From assembly GCA_004335635.1 (NCBI GenBank), contig QAXH01004545.1, positions 358 through 14,322 on the forward strand: a stretch of 13,965 nucleotides of DNA, in the 5' to 3' direction. Positions 1-7,510 of the stretch are shown in pieces. Numbering within the stretch: position 1 is the stretch's first letter; every line of letters starts with the position of its first letter. The DNA is from Chloromonas sp. AAM2 (Eukaryota; Chlorophyta; Chlorophyceae; Chlamydomonadales; Chlamydomonadaceae). The translations under genes and the position numbers were made by a program. Under the pieces are notes generated by a model. It did no database searches. It was not told the DNA's origin and saw only the letters and a list, made by a program, of their open reading frames with translations.

Positions 1-515
1 ATCATGATAGCACGCATCCATGCATCAGCATCTTGTGGCCTATGATCATCTGGAATTATGCAACGAAAGCTGGCATCAGCCGGGCACTCAAAAATGTGCA
101 ATTCATCCTCTCTCACGTTAGTATCACAGCAATTGCAAACTCGACCGCTCCATGCCACACGTTGTTCATGCCTCATGACCTCAATGTTCAGCTCAATGGT
201 GGGCGCTCATTCTAAACTCGGCAACAGCCTGGATCTGAGCACAATTGTTCAAATGATATGTGAATCTATCACCTTTCTGCTGGGTGACCACCCTGAACCT
301 ATGGTTGTACGTGGCCAACTTCATACTACAGGACTCAGCATCAGGAATATATCTCGCAGTGCCCTTGCATCATTAGGCATACCGTGCATCCATCCCATGC
401 CTTCACTTGCCACTTCTCATTGAGCTTGTTCATCCAGGCAGCAATTGGCAAAACCTGCATGCCTTTGACCATGTCAGCCTGATCAACGCTGATAACCATA
501 GAGACAAACCCATAG
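1..515 (-). pseudogene. Decayed non-LTR retrotransposon (LINE) reverse-transcriptase C-terminus
   Basis: Reading the minus strand in three successive frames gives one coherent C-terminal region typical of LINE polyproteins. About 510-350 gives a segment with AAWMNKLNEKWQVKAW. About 370-193 gives KLATYNHRFRVV followed by AQIQAVAEFRMSAHH and a stop. After a +1 shift, 191-1 gives LNIEVMRHEQRVAW and a zinc-knuckle-like CNCC ... HIFECP. The order (Trp-rich linker, RxxSHxLNIE block, CxxC then HxxxC) is that of zf-RVT tails in plant and algal LINEs. At least two frameshifts and stops make it non-functional. It continues off the left edge. Family assignment is by motif order only. Confidence 0.72.
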
Positions 516-811
516 AGTCAAACCCGTGAAATGCACAAACATGAGCCTGATGCTTGCCTGTCATTCCTGCCTTGCTTACGATTACACATGAATCAAACCT
601 GCCAGCCTTTTCAAAAGCCCACTCGAGAGCCATGTGACCTGGGCTGTCCCATGCCTGCGTGTGTGCCTGTTCTGCGCCCTGGGACACTTCATGCAGTAGC
701 CTGCTGCGCTTGCCATCCTGGTTTATTCTTTTTGCTTATCATCGTTTGCATGACATTCACAGTTGATTTTGGATTTATGGTTGTGCACGTTGCTGGTGCT
801 GTGCAGCTGAT
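516..811. other. Stretch without a recognisable gene
   Basis: Lies between the LINE relic and the Ala-rich reading frame. It may contain further, more decayed retroelement sequence, because the minus strand stays open from 687 to 430 in a frame overlapping the relic, but no protein motif is visible there. A T-rich patch around 721-780 followed by GTGCAG at 801-806 could serve as polypyrimidine tract and acceptor for the plus-strand frame that follows. Confidence 0.4.
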
Positions 812-1117
812 GTGGGGCACTTGAGACGCATCAAGAAGGAAGCCGCAGCGCCTGGCCGGCCACCCCGCAACCCTCCATCCCGTTTTCAGGCAACCGCAGC
901 AGCAGTCGGCAACACACAGACGCAGACTGGAGTCCAGCAGGCCGCTGGTGCAACAGCGAATGCTGGCGATGATGGGGCTCTCGGTGGGGCAGCTTTGCCT
1001 GCGCCCACTCCAAGTGGAGCAGCAGCCAGTGAGGGTGGAGAATCGGTGAGGAACAGTGTGGCAGCGGTGCGCTGGCAGAACTTGCCGCCCCGGCAGTCGG
1101 CATACCGGAGGTTGTGA
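807..1117 (+). CDS. Possible 3'-terminal exon of an unidentified Ala/Gly-rich protein
   Basis: After a CTGTGCAG acceptor-like site (ending at 806) the plus strand is open to a TGA at 1115-1117, about 102 residues. It opens DVGHLRRIKKEAAAPG and continues as an Ala, Gly, Thr, Gln and Pro-rich low-complexity tail, ending QNLPPRQSAYRRL. This composition and the higher local GC are common in C-terminal regions of volvocine and other green-algal proteins. I recognise no domain. Against it: no upstream plus-strand exon is evident, the minus strand is also open, and no TGTAA poly(A) signal follows closely. It could equally be a retroelement gag remnant or chance. Confidence 0.3.
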
Positions 1118-1566
1118 GCCTGTTTTTCAGTTTGTGAATTGCCTCTCCCCTTGGACGGGTTGGAATCCCTCCCCTCTTGTGAATCGCCCACTTGTGTTTT
1201 GAAGCAGGACACAGGTCTTTAAAAACGCTTGTATGTATACCAGTTTACACAAGGGAAGCCGTCACAGGTGTAGCAGACCATCAGGCTAGCAACATGACTT
1301 CGAGAATTGGGCTCATTATGTAGACTACTGCTACAGTGGGATGTGAACTGCCCTGACCTACCCTGAGCCATGGAACAGGCCAGCAAGGCAGGAAACCAAG
1401 CAAGCCTCCCAGGCTAACGATCGCCTGATGGTCTGATGGTCATAGGGACAGGTGTGTCCGGCATCAGCGGTTGGCTGCATGAGTTGTCTTCAGGCCTGAC
1501 ACGGGACAAACGGGTTGTGGGCTTTGGGTGTGAGGAGGTGCTGGACCTGTCGATGCCGCTCTGTCT

Positions 1567-1650
1567 GTGGTTTGACTGTTGACGCTTGGCCCTATGGTTT
1601 GACTGCTGATGCTTGGACTGCGGATGTGGCTACTGATGCTTGGACTCGCG
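1567..1650. repeat. Degenerate short tandem repeat built on TTTGACTGCTGATGCTTGGA
   Basis: The motif GGTTTGACTGTTGACGCTTGG, then GGTTTGACTGCTGATGCTTGG, then a shortened CTACTGATGCTTGGAC copy follow each other with small substitutions. The open minus-strand frame across it is Ser/Ile/Gln-rich only because of the repetition. Confidence 0.5.
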
Positions 1651-2201
1651 CTTTGTCTGCTGGGCAGGGCGCTTGGCAATGACACAAGGTCTAGTGGCTC
1701 GGCAGCCTGTCAGGCATCTCTCCTTCTCTTTTAACGCACGTGGAAAGCAACCTTTCTGTGCTCTGATCACTAGAAAGGCCAGGCGCAGCATCTGTCATGT
1801 ATGTGCACTGTCTGAATGATGCGTGTCTATGGCTGTGGCATGCTCTGCTTGGAAACCAGATGTTCTGATTGGAAAAGCATAAAGCAGGTAAAAGCACGGG
1901 GACCGCTGAAAGGCTACACTGGCTCAGAAGGCACAGGCCCGTGCTGCGCATTGCTTGAGGACAATGACAAACCGGTCTTTGCAGTTTTTATCTTGATCAG
2001 TTTGCCGAGACTTATTTCTATCCGAGACCAAGAGTGTGTTGTTGCATGACCAATGTCAAGCTACGACCAGTGAGCTTGCCTTTCTGTTGCAGTGGGCTTT
2101 CTGTGGGCTCCTTTTTTTAAAAATCTGCGCTTGAAACCTGGACCTCCAATTTGTCGCTATGATGGTGGATGTCGCCCTAGCATGGAGGCATGCAAGCGAC
2201 G

Positions 2202-2206
2202 TTACA
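2202..2206 (-). terminator. Candidate poly(A) signal TGTAA for the dehydrogenase gene
   Basis: TGTAA on the minus strand is the usual green-algal polyadenylation signal. This is the first one downstream of the stop at 2895, about 690 nt away, within the range of algal 3' untranslated regions. A 5-mer occurs often by chance. Confidence 0.25.
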
Positions 2207-2535
2207 CAGCCAAATGGTCATCAGATGCGGATCTTGTGCATGACAATTGCGGAGACATGGATGGCCACCCGCCTCCTTGGGGAGGTAGCCAAGCCCTCCA
2301 CCCCCCGACTGAGACATTGATTGGGCACTAGACACATGCCGCCAAATGTTGAGCTGGCGTGCTGCAATGACGCATCAACCCGGCCACCTGACACTAAAGA
2401 ACAAGTAACTAACTTCGAAGACGTGGATGGCAAGGCAGGGTATGGCTGATCTGTCAAGGGCAAGCTGGCGGACGAACTAGGCGGGCTTTGTAAAGCCATC
2501 CCAGTAACAGCCAGCTGTGTAAATCCAAACACAAT

Positions 2536-2816
2536 AAGATGTTTGCCAGTTCTGGGACAGTGACCCAAGAACTGCACTGGCGTCAGTGCTATGATTAGGA
2601 AATTGTGGAAACAGGGTTTAAAACAGGGTCACTGGCCATGTAGGGGCCAGTTTGGCTGCCCTGGCCTTGTCATCAGCTCCTGTGGTGCAGACGCAGTATT
2701 CACTATCTCTATCCACGTACACAACCCAACCATCCCCTGTGGTTGTCCCCTTTTCCTGTTGCCACGCTGACTCCAGTGGTGTTTCTGTAGATTGTCCCAG
2801 AACTGGCAAACATCTT
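2536..2816. mobile_element. MITE-like element with long terminal inverted repeats
   Basis: The left end reads AAGATGTTTGCCAGTTCTGG then GACA. The right end, read on the other strand, begins with the same 24 bases. Similarity continues inward to about 45-48 nt, ending in CACTGG-GTCAG on the left and CACTGGAGTCAG on the right. Total length 281 bp; no transposase. No clear target-site duplication is visible. It begins 79 nt after the dehydrogenase stop and so lies in its 3' untranslated region. Related ends occur at 8876 and 13630. Confidence 0.7.
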
Positions 2817-2894
2817 GTTTTTTCCCAGCCAGCAGCTCAAGCAGCTCCCAAGGATGGTGGCAACCATGCATGCCTCATTCTCATCAGGGGATGC

Positions 2895-5800
2895 TTAACG
2901 GCAAGTCCACCCGCCATCAATGGACAGGCATGTGCCGGTGATGGATGAAGAGTGGGGTCCACAGAGGTGTAGCACCATCCCAGCGATATCCTCTGGCGCC
3001 ACAAACTGCACACATGAGGTATAGAACAATCTCTGTCGTCCGACTCCATAATGGCAGAATAGGCCATGTCAGCGCAAAACCAATTTCGTTCTGTTGCTCA
3101 GTGTGTGTCCGGACGGCATCTAACCTCATCACTTGCATGGCTTGCGAGCGTTCGTGTCCGTCGCATGTGGGCCCATTTCTATGTACAATGCGTTCAATGT
3201 GCCAGTATACACTCTGCATGGCGGCGTTTGCAATCCTACTGTCTGTATGTAAAGATGTACAGCAAATTCGCTTGCATGAGCAGTTGCCAGTTTCAGTGCA
3301 GCACCTACCCTCTTGGTGGGCTGGTCTGCAAGCATGACCTCAGAAATGACCTTGTCACGTGGAATGCCGCGTATCCTGCAAGCAGATCAACCATTGCTCG
3401 TTTCTTGGGTACGGCTTAGAGTAACCAACTCAGGAGGTAGCTGAACCAAGCAACACAGGTCGATGGGCTCGAAGCTGTGCAATTCTCACGTTTCAATGCC
3501 TCGGGTACTAACCCTACACGGCAGTGACGCAAGCCTGTCAATCAATGACGGTTGCAACTGGATTTGGCCACACATATTTCAATTGTATCTCGCCTCACAA
3601 TGCCACTTGTCCGTCCTTATCCTGGGCCGGGCCTGCGTTGTTGTTTGTAGCCAAGTGCTTGCTGTGCTCCTCACCCTGCTATGCCATCGTTTCTTATGCA
3701 AATCCCTGAGAGCACACCCCGGCTCTCTGACAGCCAAGACCCACCTTGCTGTGTCATCAATCTGGTTCTTGACTAGGTCAGTGAGCACGTATCCGGGGCA
3801 GATGGCGTTGACAGTGATGTTCTTCTGGGCCAACTCAAGCGCAAGAGTCTGCAAGTCACAGCACAGAAAGAGGACCGAGGCGCAAGTGATGCAGCAGGGC
3901 AGCCATGTGTGTGTAGGCTGGTCACAGGAGGGAAAGGCTGTCACATCAGCACACGGGTAGGATTGGTTGTGGTGTAACCCTAACCTTAACCCTAACTCTA
4001 ACCCTTGCAACGTTGATGTTTAGCTTCACAGCAGTGTGCTTGTCCTTCATGGCAGTCAGTGTCCTGCAGTCCAAACACCTGTCATGCGTGAATCCATCAA
4101 CTGGTTTGCGTGGCTTTGACTTCATGTTTGACAGCAGATACACTGGCTGCACTATCCATTCCCAGCTAGCCACCTTTGTGAACCCCGCCACTCCGTGCTT
4201 GGCTGCGTTGTAGGCCCCCTTGAAGGGCGACGCAACCAGCGCATGCATAGACCCCTGCATGGCATGGCCAGAGGCATTGCGGTGTCCAGGGCAGCACAAG
4301 GTTTCAGTGCGCACAGCTCAGTAATCAGAAGGATGGTTTGCTCCCAGCCCCATCTTGTGTGCTGTGCGATGCCTTGCCTGATAGATGTAAACATATAGAG
4401 GATTGGAGACAAACGGAGACGGAAATGGCCCTGTGTCTGCCGCCTACAGCCCATTTTGTGTGCTGTGGATGGCTTGCCTGATACACAGATGAAGAGACAG
4501 GCGGAGACGGAATTGGCCCCGTTCCTGCCGCACACAGCGATGATGGTCAGAAGCATGCAGAGTGAGGACATCTGACAACCGTTGACAGCATAGGTTGCCT
4601 CTGTGGCACCAGCCCTCCACTGCCACACTCCGCGGTCTGCTCATCTCAGTCCCACCCATCCAACCCAGCCCAGCCTTGTGTAAATAACCCTCTGATCATT
4701 GTCCTATGTGTCCTTGTACAATGTAGCACAAGTTGCCCCACCCACCGTGTTGATGACCCTCCCCCATCCCGCTTTGTGCATGTGCGGCAGCGCCGCCTTG
4801 GTTGCATGGAAGGTTGAGTTGAGACACACGTCCATGATGGCGTCCCACTTGTCCTCTGGGTACGTCTCCACTGGGCCTACGAACTGAATGCCTGCAGTCA
4901 CGTCAATGTATGTGTCGATGTACATTCTCAACAGCGCAAAGCAGGGTGCCCTTTGTAGCAAAACCATCACCATGGTGAGAAAGCCAGGACGTGCAAGGCT
5001 GAAGAATCCTTGATGATTCAGGCAGGCATTGATCGACACTGGCAACACAGGGACGTAATCACACTCCAAGGCTCGAGTGGTAAATGAGCAAAACGATTCA
5101 AGTGTTTGGATGAGCCACAAAGCAAGGCACCTTCCTCCATCGCCTTGCTTCACTTGATATGTTGACTGATATGCGCATAAGCTGTGCGTGTCTGGCACAA
5201 TATCCAAACTGTTTCCCATCCTGTTGTTCATACTGTGCATCTTTTCTTGCCCATCCAAACCCGCCCACCGCGGTTGCACAAGCCTACCTATCAACCAACC
5301 CTTTTCGCTGAAGTCTTGAGTCCATTGGTCTGTCTTTGATTCACTGCTACTACCCTACCCTATCCTCTTCCAGAGCACGACCCAAACTTCTTTGCTCTTG
5401 CAGTCTTGGACACCCTTCCCAGTTTCTCTCTTGCATACGCTTCTGACTCGCCATAAGCAAGGCAGGAGATTACAGGCAACACCTGCTTTCCCCTCCTTCG
5501 CCTTGCTTCACCTTGCTAATTTACAGCTGCATGTGCCAGCAGGTACACATAGAACAGTGCGCCTCCTATTCATGCATACTTTGTGTCTGCCCGCCCACAC
5601 TCCAGCCCCCTTGCTCATGTCCATTTGTACATACTCAGTTTTACTGCCCTTCAGTTTATAAACCGGTTCGTATCTCTTCCATCCAATTCCACTACCCAGA
5701 TCTGATTCACAGGGTGTAGTCCCATGCATCAGCTAACCCAGCTCATGCCCTTGCCTACCGTACCGGCACAATCAAGTGGCCGGACCCCGCCGTTGTTGTA

Positions 5801-6829
5801 TAAAATGCTAGGATGCTATGATACAGTTACCTACCTGCGTTGTTGTGTAGGATGTCTAACCCGCCCAGCTCCCCGGCCACACGAGCCACAGCCTCCCGGA
5901 TGGCAGCTGGGTTCCGCAGGTCAGCATCCGTGTACTGAAAAGCCGTGCAAGAGTGAGCACGAAAAGAGAAGTTGAGCGCAAGTGGCCGGTGAAGGCAACA
6001 AAGGGCATTGCCGAGATGCAAAGCTTGCACATGGAGTTCTAGGGTCGTGAAAGCTTTACGGTAGTGAGCTCTGAATTTTTAGGCATTAGGGTGTAGGCTG
6101 TGTAGGCTGCAAGGTGCAGCTCAGCTAGTCAAATGCAAGAGCCCTCACCAGCACTTTGGAGCCTGTCTGGTCTGCCAGCTCTGATTGCAAACGGGCGATG
6201 GCTGCCTTGTCACCCAGACCATGCATGGCCACATTCGCTCCCGCTCCAGCCAAAGCTCGGATAACAGCCAAGCCGATTCCTGGTGCAGGCAGCAGGGCCA
6301 AGCATGTTAGGTGCATGGGCATTCCTGTGAATGGGCAGAGTGTAGCATGTATGTGGAGTAAATGGACGGCGCTAGTCTGCACTCTGCAGTCAATCATGGG
6401 GCCAAGGTGTCAAAAATGTGCGAGGCTTTCAGGGGTCAAGTGATCAGCGCTAGTCAAAGTTGATCGCATGACATGCCAAGGGTATGGCCTAGGGTTACGG
6501 CATCCCAAGGTCGTCTGCGTCAGGTCGTGTTGACTCTCAGCGCAGCACAAGATCCCAATAGCAATGTCAGGTGCTTGAATCATATCATCGCATATGAACG
6601 AGCTGTCATGATGCGATCATGCAGCCCTATACATACAGGCTGTGGAGCTGAGCGCTTGCAGGCAGCAGACATTGCCGACGAGTATCAGATTCTTCTCCGG
6701 CTTCAAATATCGCTGGCGTGGAGCTGACACGACTGAGCTGGCGCATTGGCAACAAACGAGAGACCCACCGCTGGTCGATCCCGTGACCAACGCGACCTTG
6801 CCCGCTAAGAAGCCCGCTTGAGCAGTCAT
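2895..6829 (-). CDS. BDH: D-3-hydroxybutyrate dehydrogenase (short-chain dehydrogenase), complete, 8 exons
   Basis: Predicted to oxidise (R)-3-hydroxybutyrate to acetoacetate with NAD+. Exons, in order of translation on the minus strand: 6829-6769, 6279-6149, 5934-5835, 4891-4746, 4254-4174, 3848-3745, 3375-3309, 3005-2895. They total 801 nt, encode 266 residues and join in frame; every intron is GT-AG. Visible residues: TGSTSGIG nucleotide-binding motif (16-23), NNAG (95-98), Asn122, catalytic Ser148, Tyr161 and Lys165, and the C-terminal SIDGGW (258-263). Gln100, His150, Lys158, Gln202 and Trp263 sit at a constant +6 from the substrate-contact residues I recall for Pseudomonas fragi HBDH. 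Length matches the bacterial enzyme (about 260 aa). The start is the first ATG before the Rossmann motif; an in-frame TAG lies 18 nt upstream, so there is no obvious targeting peptide and a cytosolic enzyme is likely, unless a 5' exon was missed. Family call is very secure; the exact substrate rests on residue conservation. Confidence 0.93.
3006..3308 (-). other. Dehydrogenase intron 7
   Basis: 303 nt, GTAGGT donor and TGCAG acceptor, phase 0. Nothing else recognisable inside. Plus-strand open frames that cross it are incidental. Confidence 0.85.
3376..3744 (-). other. Dehydrogenase intron 6
   Basis: 369 nt, GTGGGT donor and TTGCAG acceptor, phase 2. It splits the Arg208 codon between AG and G. 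No internal feature seen. Confidence 0.85.
3975..4006 (+). repeat. Interstitial telomere-like tract (TAACCC)5
   Basis: Five consecutive hexamers TAACCC, TAACCT, TAACCC, TAACTC, TAACCC, then TT, inside dehydrogenase intron 5 (3849-4173). Two of 30 positions deviate from a perfect array. The unit is the 6-bp TTAGGG type on the other strand, not the 7-8 bp plant/Chlamydomonas type. Confidence 0.75.
4345..4537. repeat. Diverged tandem duplication of about 100 bp in dehydrogenase intron 4
   Basis: Copy 1 (4345-4446) and copy 2 (4447-4537) share CAGCCC-AT-TTGTGTGCTGTG, GCTTGCCTGATA-A, GGAGACGGAA-TGGCCC and CTGCCGC in the same order with small gaps. They abut directly. Confidence 0.75.
5157..5276. 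repeat. Dispersed 120-bp repeat, copy 1 (dehydrogenase intron 3)
   Basis: 116 of 120 positions match 7857-7976 in the same orientation without gaps; similarity ends abruptly on both sides. It lies in the 943-nt intron 4892-5834. On the minus strand one frame is open through both copies, but no domain is recognisable. Confidence 0.92.
5277..5834 (-). other. Remainder of dehydrogenase intron 3, pyrimidine-rich
   Basis: Mostly C/T-rich on the plus strand, with a GCCTTGCTTCAC motif at 5503-5514 that also occurs at 5142-5153. No exon or element recognised. The donor |GTAGGT is at 5834. Confidence 0.6.
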
Positions 6830-7181
6830 TATCGACAGCGTGGCCTATTTGCACAGATGTCAAGGTTACGGGAGTTAGGTAGGGTTTTGTCCTGTCCCGA
6901 GGATAGAAAGGGCTGGCTTCCACGAGAGGAGGGCACGCGCTGACTGGGCTTCCGTCAGTTGCTCTCAGACACAGGCCACTGACTCTTCTGCTCACCAATT
7001 GCCTGGATCCAACGTGTCATAGCCGTTTGCAAAACCGTCTCATTTTTGTTGACGTTTTGTTCAGTGGGGCATTTGTTCAGTGAGGCGTTTCTCCGGCCTA
7101 CAGCCTACCATTGCCATGTAATATTTTATGTAGTGGGTCAGGGCACATACGGTCTTTTATCAGTAGATGCAGGTGGGGTAT

Positions 7182-7201
7182 CCCCTCCCCCCCTCCACCC
7201 C
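7182..7201 (-). promoter_or_regulatory. G-quadruplex-capable tract upstream of the dehydrogenase
   Basis: On the minus strand it reads GGGG, TGGA, seven G, A, GGGG: enough runs of at least three G for a four-tract quadruplex. It lies about 355-370 nt upstream of the ATG at 6829. Its function is speculative. Confidence 0.4.
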
Positions 7202-7265
7202 TGATGGCTGAAGCGTGTACTTTCAACGATCAGCTGATCAAGTGAAAACCCTCGCTTGTCCATCC

Positions 7266-7475
7266 CACACACTGAACATGGCCAGATCACATTACAACAA
7301 AACAATACGCTGTCAAAACCTGGTAAGCCGAACCAGTGCTGTCATCGCAAATCACACTTACGTGATCAGAAGAGCCGCTCACTCACACGCTGAACATGGC
7401 CTGATCACAAAACCCATAAGCCATCAAACCCTGATGCATGACATAACTCAACCAACGCTGTTTTCGCAAGTCGCA
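7266..7475. repeat. Diverged direct duplication of about 90 bp
   Basis: Copy 1 (7266-7356) and copy 2 (7384-7475) share CACAC-CTGAACATGGCC-GA, then TCAAA-CCTG, CAACC/AACC-A-GCTGT and TCGCAA-TC-CA in the same order. It lies in the presumed transporter 3' untranslated region and contains the candidate poly(A) signal in copy 1 only. Confidence 0.7.
7292..7296 (-). terminator. Candidate poly(A) signal TGTAA for the transporter gene
   Basis: First TGTAA on the minus strand after the TGA at 7511, about 215 nt downstream. Fits green-algal practice; a chance match is possible. Confidence 0.35.
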
Positions 7476-7510
7476 TAGCTTGGCTGCTGAACGCACGTTT
7501 GGGTCCATCG

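Larger units (their letters stand above)
1118..2535. other. Intergenic region, no gene seen
   Basis: No exon with a recognisable motif on either strand. It holds a degenerate short repeat zone (1567-1650) and probably the distal 3' untranslated region of the dehydrogenase gene. Open frames here are short and lack compositional signs of coding. Confidence 0.5.
6830..7510 (-). promoter_or_regulatory. Intergenic region: transporter 3' end and dehydrogenase promoter
   Basis: The 681 nt between the transporter stop and the dehydrogenase start must hold the 3' untranslated region of one and the promoter of the other. Seen here: a candidate TGTAA at 7292-7296, an AT-rich TATA-like stretch at 7119-7129 (ATAAAATATTA on the minus strand), a G-rich tract on the minus strand at 7182-7201, a short direct repeat TTTGTTCAGTG-GGC at 7055-7085, and the duplicated block at 7266-7475. 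Core promoter position is not determined. Confidence 0.5.

Noticed and set aside
58..423. 121-residue plus-strand open frame
   Set aside because: It is antisense to the LINE reverse-transcriptase relic, which has recognisable motifs; the plus-strand protein has none.
3463..3960. 165-residue plus-strand open frame
   Set aside because: It runs antisense across a well supported dehydrogenase exon (3848-3745) and two introns; no motif of its own.
4704..5294. 196-residue continuous minus-strand frame including the dehydrogenase segment before 4746
   Set aside because: Only 4891-4746 matches the family; the rest is intron with the 120-bp repeat, and a CTGCAG acceptor at 4892 joins perfectly to the previous exon.
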